From JBASRP01 sp044866075 (GTDB lineage Bacteria; Actinomycetota; AC-67), in contig JBIOTQ010000074.1 of the NCBI GenBank assembly GCA_044866075.1, forward strand, positions 1 through 21,534: 21,534 nt of DNA, in the 5' to 3' direction. Shown piece by piece: positions 6,393 through 14,650 of this stretch. The first letter of the stretch is position 1. Every line of letters begins with the position of its first letter. Below the pieces are notes generated by a model. The model ran no database searches. It saw only the letters and a program-made list of their open reading frames with translations, and was not told where the DNA came from. Both the position numbers and the translations under genes were made by a program.

Positions 6393-8777
6393 CTACTCGG
6401 TGCGAAGAACGAGAGCGGGTCGCGTGCGCGCGGCGGCGCGGCCGGGGACGAGCGCCAGCAGATTGGCGACGATGAGCCCGACGGGGAGGATCGCGAGGAG
6501 CAGAAGCGCGGGCAATCGCGGCTCGGGAAGGATGCCGAGGTTCTCGGCGTACCGGGTCCACAGCCAGCGGCCGGCGACGGCACCTAGGAGGAGACCCAGG
6601 CTCGACGCCACGACGATCAACGTCGTCGACTGCCAAGCGACAGTGCGCCGGGTCTCCCCGCGCGTGAAGCCCAGCGTTTTCAAGATCGCGAGATCGCGCC
6701 GGCGTCTCGTGATGCTCGTGATGAGCGCGTGCGCCAGCGTCGCCAGCGCGAGAAGGCCGAGCATGGCCGACAGGATGAGCGGCAGGTTCCTGCTGCGACC
6801 GAAGTTCAGGAGGTCGGCCGGCGCCGGCTGGGGTCGTTCGCTCCAGCCGAGATCGCGCAACGACTCGCCGATGCGCGCGACGGCGGTCTTCGCGTTCGTG
6901 CCGGGCCGGAACCGGATGAGAACGTTGTCGGCGTCCTCGACGCGGAACTCATTGGCCTCGGGGTCGAACGCTTTCAAACCTTCGAACGTCACCAGGGATC
7001 CCTCGCCGAGGTTCGCGGTGTGGCCGGCGGTCGGAAGGACCGCGCGCCCGACGATCGTGAAGCGCGTCGGCTTCACGCCGACCGGTGCGACGAGCACCCG
7101 GTCGCCGACGCGGCGGTGGATCAACTGGAGCGTCTTGGGCCCGAGAACGATCTCGTGACCGCCGTGTGGCGCGTGTCCGTCGAGGATGACCGGCAAGAAG
7201 GTCTCGTGTCCTTCCTGGAGGACCAGCCCGTCCGCCTGCACCCGGTTGACGAAGAACGGGATCCCGCCGCCGCCGAACTCGGCGACGGCGACCGCGGGAT
7301 CGCGGCGAATGCGGGTCAAGGCCTCCCGCGCGACCTGGGGGTCGGACTCGTCACCGGCGTACTGGAACTGCGCGCTCCAGGTCTGACCGTAGAGGCGCGG
7401 CGTGTCGAGAAGATGGCGCAGGCTGTCGCCGAACGCGAGTGAGACGGCCAGCGCGGCGATCGCGAGAGCGACGCCGACGATCGTCGTGCGGACGGGAACC
7501 GCCGTGCGTCCCTGGCCCGGCTCCAGAGCGAGGCGCATACCGACGACCGCCGACGCGGGCGCTCCGACGCGCGACGCGAAGGCCGACGGGCCGGATGCGC
7601 GGCTCGTGCGTTCGGCGGAGGGACGCGCCGCGGCCGCCTGGCGGGCGGCGCGCCACGCTGGGACGGCGGCGAAGAGCACAAGCGCGGCCAGCATCAGGGC
7701 CGCGCCCAGCCCGAGGACGGTCGCGTCGAACGCGAAGCCGGGTCGCGGCTCGGCGGCGCGGGCAAGCCCGCGCGGCGCCAGCGGCGAAAGCAGGTAGGCC
7801 GTCGGGATCGCGAGCAGGACGCCGGTCGCCGCGACCAGACCGGCGCGGATCAGTCCCAGCCGGACCAGTCCGCGGCGGGTCAGCCCGAGCGCGCGCAACG
7901 AGGGGTACTCGGTCCCTTCGGTCAAGGCCTGGCGTCCGAGCGCTTGACCGAGGACGAGCAGCGTCACGACGACGAGACAGGCGGCGAACAGCTGGAGCGA
8001 CACCGCCTGGAGGTGGAACGAACGCTGCACGTTCTTCGTGAGCGCCTCTTGCGCGTAGCCGATAACCGGCCGTCCCCCGAACTTGACCGCGAGCGCGTCG
8101 CGGAAGGCCGGCAGGTCGCGCCCGCCGTGTTTCAGCCACACGAGAATGAACGGGAAGGTGAGCAACCGTGGTGCATCGGTGCGCATGAACGCGTCGGTCA
8201 CGTGCATGCGCGGTGGGCCCAGGTCCGACTCGGGCGGGAACTCACCCGGAGTCGCGATGATCGCGGCGACGGTCATCTCCATAGGCGCCGGCTTCGGCTC
8301 GCCGCTCTCGGTGGCTTCGAGGAACGGGACCGTGATCTTCGATCCGACGTGGAGATCACGATCGTCCGCGATCGCGACCGGAACTCCGATCTCGTTCGCC
8401 TTCACGGGGAAGTGTCCCTCGACGACCTTCACCGCGTTGAACGTTCTATCCAGGCGAGGGTCGGCCGACCCGATCAGCTCGGTACCCTCGGCCACCGGCA
8501 CGAACGCCGCCTCGATCACGGTCTCGACCTGCCGGATCTCCAGGAGGGACGCTTTCGTCACCGGAGTGCTCGATGTGAACCCGGCGATGCCGAGCAGGAA
8601 CTGGTCGTACGGGTTCGCTTCGCGGAGGAAGCGCGGATAGGCGGTGTCCGTGCGGCGCGAGCCGGCCGCGGTCGCGAGCGTCGCCCCGCCGAAGACGCCG
8701 ATCATCAGGGCCAGCCCGAGCCACCCGCGCCACTTTGCACGCAGCTCCGAGCGGAGACGCATCGCCAGAGCGCTCAT
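6393..8777 (-). CDS. FtsX/MacB-type ABC transporter permease
   Basis: A 794-aa permease of the FtsX-like superfamily. It has an N-terminal membrane segment (about 17-38), a large extracytoplasmic domain (about 40-255), three central segments (about 258-372), a further segment near 430-450 with a second extracytoplasmic region, and a C-terminal FtsX unit containing RRRDLAILKTLGFTRGE, with a tail RPALVLRTE. This is the duplicated FtsX layout seen in large actinobacterial permeases. Such proteins need an ATPase subunit and often move lipids or lipoproteins, but no ATPase gene is in the window. The start ATG 8777 has no Shine-Dalgarno; TAGCCT lies 6 nt upstream. Its role beside carboxylase genes is unclear. 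Confidence 0.9.
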   Translation of the reverse strand: MSALAMRLRSELRAKWRGWLGLALMIGVFGGATLATAAGSRRTDTAYPRFLREANPYDQFLLGIAGFTSSTPVTKASLLEIRQVETVIEAAFVPVAEGTELIGSADPRLDRTFNAVKVVEGHFPVKANEIGVPVAIADDRDLHVGSKITVPFLEATESGEPKPAPMEMTVAAIIATPGEFPPESDLGPPRMHVTDAFMRTDAPRLLTFPFILVWLKHGGRDLPAFRDALAVKFGGRPVIGYAQEALTKNVQRSFHLQAVSLQLFAACLVVVTLLVLGQALGRQALTEGTEYPSLRALGLTRRGLVRLGLIRAGLVAATGVLLAIPTAYLLSPLAPRGLARAAEPRPGFAFDATVLGLGAALMLAALVLFAAVPAWRAARQAAAARPSAERTSRASGPSAFASRVGAPASAVVGMRLALEPGQGRTAVPVRTTIVGVALAIAALAVSLAFGDSLRHLLDTPRLYGQTWSAQFQYAGDESDPQVAREALTRIRRDPAVAVAEFGGGGIPFFVNRVQADGLVLQEGHETFLPVILDGHAPHGGHEIVLGPKTLQLIHRRVGDRVLVAPVGVKPTRFTIVGRAVLPTAGHTANLGEGSLVTFEGLKAFDPEANEFRVEDADNVLIRFRPGTNAKTAVARIGESLRDLGWSERPQPAPADLLNFGRSRNLPLILSAMLGLLALATLAHALITSITRRRRDLAILKTLGFTRGETRRTVAWQSTTLIVVASSLGLLLGAVAGRWLWTRYAENLGILPEPRLPALLLLAILPVGLIVANLLALVPGRAAARTRPALVLRTE

Positions 8778-8783
8778 GCGTCC

Positions 8784-8789
8784 AGGCTA
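8784..8789 (-). promoter_or_regulatory. Candidate leaderless promoter of the permease gene
   Basis: TAGCCT on the minus strand is followed by exactly 6 nt and the ATG at 8777. This is the spacing expected when the start codon is the first transcribed base. No clear -35 is seen. Confidence 0.45.
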
Positions 8790-8866
8790 GCTGCGGTGGG
8801 CTCGCGCGGGGATGAGGTCACCCTCCGAGATGCCGGGTACAGGCACCCGTTCCGGCGGAAGGCTCG

Positions 8867-10495
8867 CTAGAGAGGGATGTTTCCGTGCTTCCGCGGCGGG
8901 AGCGTCTCGCGCTTGGACAGCAACATCTCGAGCGCGCCGATCAGCCGCGGCCGGGTGTCCCGCGGGTCGATGACGTCGTCGACGTAGCCGCGCTCCGCGG
9001 CGACGTAGGGGTTGGCGAAGCGGTCGGTGTACTCGACGATCTTCTCGGCGCGCGCCGCCTTCGGGTCGTCCGCCTTCTCGAGGTCCTTGCGGAAGATAAT
9101 GTTGACCGCACCCTCCGGACCCATCACGGCGACCTCGGCGGTCGGCCAGGCGTAGGCGATGTCGGCGCGGATCGACTTCGAGTTCATGACGACGTACGCG
9201 CCGCCGTACGCCTTGCGCGTGACCACCTGGATCCGCGGCACGGTCGCCTCCGTGAACGCGAAGAGCAGCTTCGCGCCACGCCGGATGATGCCGCCCCACT
9301 CCTGATTCGTCCCCGGCAAGAAGCCCGGCACGTCGACGAACACGACGAGGGGGATGTTGAACGCGTCGCACGTGCGCACGAACCGGGCACCTTTCTCCGA
9401 CGACGTGACGTCGAGGCAGCCAGCCAGATGCATCGGCTGGTTGGCGACGATCCCAACCGCGTGGCCGTTCAAGCGCGCGAAGCCCGTGAGGATGTTCTGC
9501 GCGTAGTGCGGGAACACCTCGCAGAACTCGCCGTCGTCGACCACCATCTTGATGACCTCGTGCATGTCGTACGGCTTGTTCGACGAGTCGGGGATGATGT
9601 CGACGAGCCCTTGCTCGCGGCGGTCGGCCGCGTCCGTCGGCGGGTAATGCGGCGGGTCCTCGAGGTTGTTCTGCGGCAGGAAGCTCATCAGGTACCGGAC
9701 CATCTGCAGCGTGTGCGTCTCGTCCTCACCGACGAAATGCGCGATGCCCGAGCGCGACGCGTGCGTCATCGCGCCGCCGAGCTCCTCGAAGGTGACCTCT
9801 TCGCCGGTGACCGTCTTGATGACGTCGGGGCCAGTGATGAACATGTGCGAGGTCTCTTTCGTCATGAAGATGAAGTCGGTCATCGCCGGCGAGTAGACCG
9901 CGCCGCCGGCACACGGCCCCAGGATCACGCTGATCTGCGGGATGACGCCCGACGAGCGAACGTTGCGCTCGAAGATGTAGCCGTACGACGCGAGGGACAC
10001 GACGCCTTCCTGGATCCGGGCGCCCCCCGAATCGTTGAGCCCGATGACGGGCGCGCCCGTGGACAGCGCGAGGTCCATCACCTTGCAGACCTTCTCGCTG
10101 AACACCTCGCCGAGCGACCCGCCGAACACCATGAAGTCCTGCGAGAAAACGAAGACCTTCCGGCCGTCGATCGTCCCCCAGCCGGTGACGACGCCGTCGC
10201 CGTAGGGACGCGTGCGCTCGATGCCGAAGCCGTGCGCGCGGTGGCGCGCCATCGCATCCGTCTCGACGAAGGATCCGGGATCCAACAGGATGTCGAGGCG
10301 CTCGCGCGCCGTCAGCTTGCCGCGCGAGTGCTGTTTCTCGACGGCGTCCTTCGACGGCGGGTTGGTCGCGTCCTGGCGGCGCTTCTCGAGCTCCGAGATC
10401 TTCTCTTCGACGCTCTTGGTCTGCGGCGCGACGGCCGGCCCGGACGCAGGCGCACCGACGTCGTTCGAGGCTTTCGTGGACTTCTTCGGGGACAC
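8867..10495 (-). CDS. pccB: Acyl-CoA carboxylase beta subunit (propionyl-CoA carboxylase-like carboxyltransferase)
   Basis: A 542-aa biotin-dependent carboxyltransferase with both crotonase-like halves. Landmarks are SRGKLTARERLDILLDPGSF (57-76), FSQDFMVFGGSLGE, the oxyanion-type SGGARIQEGV (156-165), GPCAGGAVYSPAMTDF, PGFLPGTNQEW, RRGAKLLFAF and AYAWPTAEVAVMGPEGAVNI. It transfers carboxylate from biotin to propionyl-CoA or a related acyl-CoA. At the position where Streptomyces PccB has a specificity-setting Asp (GGAYDVM) this protein has Val435, so the preferred acyl-CoA is uncertain. The first 25 residues or so are Lys/Ala/Pro-rich and extra. The start is GTG with GGGAG upstream, 10 nt after the flippase-like gene. 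No alpha (biotin) subunit is in the window. Confidence 0.93.
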   Translation of the reverse strand: MSPKKSTKASNDVGAPASGPAVAPQTKSVEEKISELEKRRQDATNPPSKDAVEKQHSRGKLTARERLDILLDPGSFVETDAMARHRAHGFGIERTRPYGDGVVTGWGTIDGRKVFVFSQDFMVFGGSLGEVFSEKVCKVMDLALSTGAPVIGLNDSGGARIQEGVVSLASYGYIFERNVRSSGVIPQISVILGPCAGGAVYSPAMTDFIFMTKETSHMFITGPDVIKTVTGEEVTFEELGGAMTHASRSGIAHFVGEDETHTLQMVRYLMSFLPQNNLEDPPHYPPTDAADRREQGLVDIIPDSSNKPYDMHEVIKMVVDDGEFCEVFPHYAQNILTGFARLNGHAVGIVANQPMHLAGCLDVTSSEKGARFVRTCDAFNIPLVVFVDVPGFLPGTNQEWGGIIRRGAKLLFAFTEATVPRIQVVTRKAYGGAYVVMNSKSIRADIAYAWPTAEVAVMGPEGAVNIIFRKDLEKADDPKAARAEKIVEYTDRFANPYVAAERGYVDDVIDPRDTRPRLIGALEMLLSKRETLPPRKHGNIPL

Positions 10496-10505
10496 GTCGA
10501 TCTCC

Positions 10506-11552
10506 CTATGTCTCTGTGGGCGCCGATCCTACCGCGGGCGCGGCCCGGCCCGGCCGGTCGACCTCGCCGCCGAGGATGACGTAGATGAGCCCGCCGACGA
10601 GGCTGGCAAGCAACAGCGACGCGAGGATCAACAACGCGAAAGCGAGGGCCCTGTCGTGACCAACACCGTAGCGGCCGAGCGCCCAGATGTACGCGCTCTC
10701 ACGGAAACCGAGACCGTTGATCGACAGCGGGATCATCGTCGCCAGCGATGAGATGACGACGATCGACGCGAAGATCATGATCGGCACGCCCTCGATCCGC
10801 AACGCCTTGGCGACCGCCACGTGGTACGAGAAGACGAGCAGCTGGAAGGTCACGCCGAACGCGTACCCGCGCGCGGCGGCCTCTGGGTGCCGTCCGGCGG
10901 CGTGGATCGAGCGCATCGCGCGCCGGATGCGACCGCCGATGCCCTCGTGCTTCACGAGCCGGCCGCGGCCCAGTAGCCTCTCACCGCCAACGAGCAGGAT
11001 CGCGGCGGCGCCGATGATGGCGAGCGACAACGCGAGCGCGATGAAAGGCACGCGGCGCCGCTCGTCGCCGGTCGCGAGCACGTAGGACGAGGAGATCAAG
11101 CCGATCGCGGCCATGCCCACGACACCGGCGAAACGATCGAGGAAAACGGACGCGAACGCGGGCGCGAGGCTCTCCTTGTCCCTGCCGAGGCGCACGGCCT
11201 TGTACGCGTCGCCCCCGATGCCCGTCGGCAGGAACGCGTTGAAGAACGTGCCGACGAAGTACAACCGGAACAAGGTCCCGACCTTCAGCGGCAGCTCCAG
11301 CGCGTCGAGGTAGGCCTTCCAGCGGAACGCGCTGATCATCAACCCGCCGAAGATCGCGGCGAGCGCCGCAAGCAGGTAGACGATCCGCGCGTGCTGGATC
11401 GTGTCCCAGAGCTGCCCGACGTCGGCCTTGACGAGCAAGAAGGCGAGGACACCGGCTCCGACGCCGATGCGGATGAGGCCTTTCAACGCACCGCCGCGTT
11501 TCGGAGCGGGCACGGGCGGGGGCGCGACGTTGTCGAGCTCGGGCTGGGTCAT
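10506..11552 (-). CDS. Flippase-like integral membrane protein (LPG synthase TM / UPF0104 family)
   Basis: A 348-aa multi-spanning protein of the family that includes the membrane part of lysylphosphatidylglycerol synthase and AglD-like proteins. It has about eight hydrophobic segments, a Pro-rich cytoplasmic N-terminus, and the family signatures SAFRWKAYLDAL, LPTGIGGDAYKAVRLGRDKE and SINGLGFRESAYIWAL. It probably handles a lipid or polyprenyl-linked substrate. It is transcribed away from the glycan genes, which start 80 nt away, so a part in lipid-linked sugar export is plausible; yet it is also 10 nt from pccB and likely cotranscribed with it. The ATG start has only a weak CGGAG about 10 nt upstream. 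Confidence 0.88.
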   Translation of the reverse strand: MTQPELDNVAPPPVPAPKRGGALKGLIRIGVGAGVLAFLLVKADVGQLWDTIQHARIVYLLAALAAIFGGLMISAFRWKAYLDALELPLKVGTLFRLYFVGTFFNAFLPTGIGGDAYKAVRLGRDKESLAPAFASVFLDRFAGVVGMAAIGLISSSYVLATGDERRRVPFIALALSLAIIGAAAILLVGGERLLGRGRLVKHEGIGGRIRRAMRSIHAAGRHPEAAARGYAFGVTFQLLVFSYHVAVAKALRIEGVPIMIFASIVVISSLATMIPLSINGLGFRESAYIWALGRYGVGHDRALAFALLILASLLLASLVGGLIYVILGGEVDRPGRAAPAVGSAPTET

Positions 11553-11573
11553 GATGGGACGACTCCGGGAGGT

Positions 11574-11579
11574 ACATTA
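11574..11579 (-). promoter_or_regulatory. Candidate -10 box (TAATGT) of the flippase-pccB operon
   Basis: TAATGT on the minus strand lies 21 nt before the ATG at 11552 and predicts a leader of about 15 nt. It faces the opposite promoter at 11621-11626 in the 80-nt divergent region. Confidence 0.4.
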
Positions 11580-11620
11580 CCGTCGTTTCCGTCGCACGCC
11601 GACGGTCCTCGTAGGTCCCC

Positions 11621-11626
11621 TACAAT
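11621..11626 (+). promoter_or_regulatory. Candidate leaderless promoter of the GT4 gene
   Basis: TACAAT (5 of 6 to TATAAT) is followed by exactly 6 nt and the GTG start codon at 11633, with no Shine-Dalgarno between. This is the best of the leaderless-type boxes in the window. The -35 region is not recognisable. Confidence 0.6.
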
Positions 11627-11632
11627 CCGGCC

Positions 11633-12784
11633 GTGCGGATCCTCGTCGTCAACTACGAATACCCGCCTCTCGGCGGAGGGGGCGGCGTCCTCACGAGGAC
11701 GCTCGTGGCGGAGCTGGCCGGCAAACACGAGGTCGTCGTCCTGACGACGAGGGGCGCCGGAACGCCCGCCGATGCATTCGAGGACGGGGCCCACGTCGTT
11801 CGGGTCTCCGTGGCCGGGCGGCGCGACACCGCACGCGCATCGCTCGCATCGATGCTCTCCTTCGTCCCGGCCGGCCGTCTCCGCGCGCGGTCGCTCGTCC
11901 GGGCTCGTTCGTTCGACCTGGTCCACACGTTCTTCGCCGTTCCCTCCGGTCCGGTCGGGTCGGCGATCGCGCACCGACTCGGGATCCCCCACGTTCTCAC
12001 CGTCATCGGCGCGGACGTCCACGATCCCTCTCGTCTGTCCCCCGACCGGTTCCGTCCGCTCGGGACGATCGTGCGGAGGCTCGTGCGGGGAGCCGGCGCC
12101 GTCACCGCCATCTCCTCCGACATCGCCGAACGGGCGGCGCGACTGACCGGTCGCGAGGACATCGAGGTCGTCTCCTGCGCCATCCCGGAGATCACCATTC
12201 CGGCGCCGGATCGGGCTGCTTTGGGTTGGGCCGCCGATGATTTCGTCGTCGTCGCGGTCGCCCGTCTCGTTGCGCGGAAGGGACTCGACGTCCTCATCCG
12301 CTCCGCCGCCGCCGCACCGGAGGCATTGAAACTCGAGATCGTCGGCGAGGGTCCCGAGCGCGGCGCTCTGGAGGAACTCGCCGCCGAGGTCGCGCCGTCC
12401 CGCGTCCAGTTCGCAGGTTCGGTGGATCCCGCGGGGAAGGCGCTGCGGCTGGCGTCGGCCGACGCGTTCGCTCTCCCCTCCCTGCACGAAGGGTTCGGTC
12501 TGGTCTACCTCGAGGCCATGCAGGCCGGCCTTCCGGTCATCGCGGGCGACGTCGGCGGTCAGACCGACTTCTTGGTCCACGGTCGGAACGCGTTGCTCGT
12601 TCCCCCCGGCGACGTCGGCTCCCTCGCCGAAACGCTCACGACACTCGCCGGCGACCCCGGCCGGAGGCGGGCCATCGCGGAGGCCGGTAGGAAGACCGCC
12701 GCCGCGTTCACCCCGGCACGGATGGCGGCGGATTATCAGCGGACCTACGACCGCGCGCTCGCGCGGGCATCGAGCCCAGCGTAG
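11633..12784 (+). CDS. GT4-family glycosyltransferase
   Basis: A 383-aa GT-B fold retaining glycosyltransferase. The N-terminal half has the glycine-rich loop YEYPPLGGGGGVL; the C-terminal half has ARLVARKG (Arg211 and Lys216, donor phosphate contacts) and the EX7E motif at E286/E294 (EGFGLVYLE), then PVIAGDVGGQTDFLVHG. It transfers a sugar from a nucleotide-sugar to a lipid or glycan acceptor on the cytoplasmic side; donor and acceptor are unknown. GTG 11633 fits the family N-terminus (RILVVNYEYPP) and the close upstream TACAAT. It leads a plus-strand group with a methyltransferase, a nucleotide-sugar enzyme and a membrane glycosyltransferase. Confidence 0.93.
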   Translation: MRILVVNYEYPPLGGGGGVLTRTLVAELAGKHEVVVLTTRGAGTPADAFEDGAHVVRVSVAGRRDTARASLASMLSFVPAGRLRARSLVRARSFDLVHTFFAVPSGPVGSAIAHRLGIPHVLTVIGADVHDPSRLSPDRFRPLGTIVRRLVRGAGAVTAISSDIAERAARLTGREDIEVVSCAIPEITIPAPDRAALGWAADDFVVVAVARLVARKGLDVLIRSAAAAPEALKLEIVGEGPERGALEELAAEVAPSRVQFAGSVDPAGKALRLASADAFALPSLHEGFGLVYLEAMQAGLPVIAGDVGGQTDFLVHGRNALLVPPGDVGSLAETLTTLAGDPGRRRAIAEAGRKTAAAFTPARMAADYQRTYDRALARASSPA

Positions 12785-12835
12785 GCCGTCGTCCGATCCC
12801 CATACGGCGTTTCGATTCGGCCGGGGCTGGAGAGT

Positions 12836-12841
12836 TAGGGT
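12836..12841 (+). promoter_or_regulatory. Possible -10 box (TAGGGT) of the methyltransferase gene
   Basis: TAGGGT lies 9 nt before ATG 12851 in the 66-nt gap after the GT4 gene. It would give a transcript starting at or just before the start codon. The evidence is weak because no -35 was recognised. Confidence 0.3.
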
Positions 12842-12850
12842 TCCGGACCG

Positions 12851-13591
12851 ATGCGAGCCCGGGGTAGTTCGACGAACGTGCGCGAGCAGATCGCGCACTA
12901 CGAGAAGATGGCGTCCAAGTTCGACACGAGCGTCTGGTCGCTCGGGAGTAGAGACAACCGGAATCACCTCGCGAAGGTCCGCGCCATCGCGCAGTCCATC
13001 GGCGCCGAGACCGGCGGCTTGATCCTCGAGGTCGGGACCGGCACAGGCCTGCACGGATCCTGGCTGCTCGAGAACACGCCGGTGAGATACGTGGGCGTGG
13101 ACGCGTCGACGCCGATGCTGGAGATCGCCGCGAGCCGTCTCTCTCGATTCGACGGCCGCATCGTCGGGCTCGGCATCGCGGACGCGCACAAACTTCCGTT
13201 CCCCGACGGCTCGTTCGATGCGTCCTTCTGTTCCGGGACGCTGCATCACCTGTCCATGCCGCACGTGGGCGTCTCGGAGCTCGTCCGCGTCACACGCCCC
13301 GGCGGGCGCGTTGCCGTCATGGAACCGAACTGGAAGTTCCCGAGCACAATGATCATCGCTGCGAGCGTCAAAGCAGAAAGGAACGTGTTCAAGATCTCTC
13401 CTGCCACGCTCGAGGAGTGGGCGGAGAAGGCAGGACTCTTGGACATCCGCCTCCGTTATCTCTTGTACTCGCCGCCGTCGCCACGCTCGTGGGGGAAGTT
13501 CTTCGACGCGCTCGACCGTGGGATCGCTCGCGTCCCCGGGTTGCGGCGTCTGTCGATCATGCTGCTGCTGACGGGACGCACGCCGGGCTAG
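12851..13591 (+). CDS. Class I SAM-dependent methyltransferase
   Basis: A 246-aa Methyltransf_11-type enzyme. Motif I is LILEVGTGTGLHG, the acidic ribose-binding residue is in YVGVDAS, then ADAHKLPFPDGSFDASFCSG and VRVTRPGGRVAVMEPN. The opening REQIAHYEKMASKFD is typical of methyltransferases acting on small molecules, lipids or sugars. It lies between glycosyltransferase and nucleotide-sugar genes, so sugar or polyprenyl-lipid methylation is a reasonable but unproven guess. ATG 12851 is used; GTG 12878, directly before the conserved REQIAHYEKMA, is an alternative that loses nine residues. Confidence 0.88.
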   Translation: MRARGSSTNVREQIAHYEKMASKFDTSVWSLGSRDNRNHLAKVRAIAQSIGAETGGLILEVGTGTGLHGSWLLENTPVRYVGVDASTPMLEIAASRLSRFDGRIVGLGIADAHKLPFPDGSFDASFCSGTLHHLSMPHVGVSELVRVTRPGGRVAVMEPNWKFPSTMIIAASVKAERNVFKISPATLEEWAEKAGLLDIRLRYLLYSPPSPRSWGKFFDALDRGIARVPGLRRLSIMLLLTGRTPG

Positions 13592-13651
13592 CGATCACCG
13601 ATCGCCGCGAATCGACGATGTCACTCGCGTCCTCGCTGCACGACGCCGTGG

Positions 13652-13657
13652 TACCCT
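13652..13657 (+). promoter_or_regulatory. Possible -10 box (TACCCT) before the nucleotide-sugar gene
   Basis: TACCCT in the 108-nt gap after the methyltransferase predicts a start near 13664 and a leader of about 36 nt carrying the Shine-Dalgarno at 13686-13696. Confidence 0.3.
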
Positions 13658-13685
13658 CGCTGTCCGAGAAATCCACTTCAAACCT

Positions 13686-13696
13686 GAGAGGTGATC
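13686..13696 (+). promoter_or_regulatory. Strong Shine-Dalgarno that decides the start of the nucleotide-sugar gene
   Basis: GAGAGGTGATC matches the full-length anti-Shine-Dalgarno complement (GGAGGTGATC) at all but one base. The in-frame GTG at 13691 lies inside it, too close to be used, whereas the CTG at 13700 lies 8 nt after AGAGG. Confidence 0.55.
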
Positions 13697-13699
13697 GAC

Positions 13700-14650
13700 C
13701 TGCGCGTCCTCATAACCGGCGTCACCGGCTTCGTCGGAAGCCATCTCGCCGAGTACTGCCACGGCCTGGGACACGAAGTCTTCGGGACCATGCGCTGGCG
13801 ATCTCAGCAAGAGAACCTGGACAACATCCGCGCAAACGTGGGACTTTTCGAGGCGGACCTGCGGGACGCGACCGCGGCTCGCCGCGTCATCGCCGAGGTG
13901 CGCCCCGAGCGCATCTTCCATCTGGCTGCGCAGTCCTACGTCCACGCCTCGTGGTCGTCGCCGGCGGAGACGCTCTCGACAAACGTCATGTGTCAGGTTC
14001 ACCTTCTCGAGGCACTCCGCGACGGCGGCCTCGAGGCCAGAGTGCACGTGGCGGGGTCCTCCGAGGAGTATGGAGACGTCCTGCCGGACGAGGTCCCGAT
14101 CAAGGAAACGAACCCGCTGCGACCTCTCTCTCCGTACGCCGTGTCGAAGGTGGCGCAGGACCTGATGGGGTACCAGTACTTCAAGTCCTACGGCATGTGG
14201 ATCATCCGCACGCGCGCTTTCAACCACGAGGGACCGAGGCGAGGCGAAGTTTTCGTCACGTCGAGCTTCGCCAAACAGATCGCGCTGGCGGAAGCCGACA
14301 AGGGGCCGCGGTATCTCCACGTCGGGAACCTCGACGCACACCGCGACTTCTCCGACGTCAGGGACGTCGTGCGCGCCTACTGGCTCGCGCTCGAACGCTG
14401 CGAGCCGGGCGACGTCTACAACATCGGCTCCGGACGATCGTGGCGGATCGGTGACGTGGCCGAGATGCTCATCTCGATGGCCAAGGTACCGATCGAGATC
14501 CGTCACGATCCCGCGCGCATGCGCCCCTCAGACGTCCCCCTCCTCGAAGCGGACCCATCGAAGTTCCGCGAGGCGACCGGATGGGAACCACAGATCCCCT
14601 TCGAGACGACGCTCCACGACTCACTGGAGTACTGGCGCGAACGGGTGTAG
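13700..14650 (+). CDS. NAD(P)-dependent nucleotide-sugar dehydratase/reductase (GDP-mannose 4,6-dehydratase-like)
   Basis: A 316-aa extended SDR. It has VLITGVTGFVGSHLAEY (Gly7, Gly10, Gly13), FHLAAQSYVHASW, AGSSEEYG (Ser121 and Glu, active site), YAVSK (Tyr146, Lys150), NHEGPRRGEVFVTSSFAKQI and RDFSDVRDVVRAYWLALE. The NHxGPRRGEVF block is characteristic of GDP-mannose 4,6-dehydratases and the related GDP-6-deoxy-mannose reductases; which reaction it performs cannot be decided here. The start is taken as CTG 13700, because the family begins at this point and a strong Shine-Dalgarno sits 8 nt upstream; GTG 13691 would add three residues. Its 3' end overlaps the next gene by 70 nt. Confidence 0.87.
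   Translation: MRVLITGVTGFVGSHLAEYCHGLGHEVFGTMRWRSQQENLDNIRANVGLFEADLRDATAARRVIAEVRPERIFHLAAQSYVHASWSSPAETLSTNVMCQVHLLEALRDGGLEARVHVAGSSEEYGDVLPDEVPIKETNPLRPLSPYAVSKVAQDLMGYQYFKSYGMWIIRTRAFNHEGPRRGEVFVTSSFAKQIALAEADKGPRYLHVGNLDAHRDFSDVRDVVRAYWLALERCEPGDVYNIGSGRSWRIGDVAEMLISMAKVPIEIRHDPARMRPSDVPLLEADPSKFREATGWEPQIPFETTLHDSLEYWRERV

Noticed and set aside
8831..8860. Two overlapping short hairpins (TGCC/GGCA and CGGGT/ACCCG) between pccB and the permease, suggesting an attenuator
   Set aside because: Stems of 4-5 bp are too short to distinguish from chance, and no leader peptide or conserved RNA element is visible.
8885..10579. A 564-codon plus-strand frame opposite the carboxylase beta gene
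   Set aside because: Low-complexity Arg/Asp/Val composition, no motifs, antisense to an unmistakable carboxyltransferase.
11549..13264. A 571-codon minus-strand frame spanning the GT4 and methyltransferase genes
   Set aside because: Both plus-strand genes have complete family motifs; the antisense frame has none.
13591..13605. A 6-bp inverted repeat (GCGATC/GATCGC) just after the methyltransferase stop, as a terminator
   Set aside because: It is short, its 3-nt loop and 6-bp stem are weak, and such repeats are frequent in this composition.
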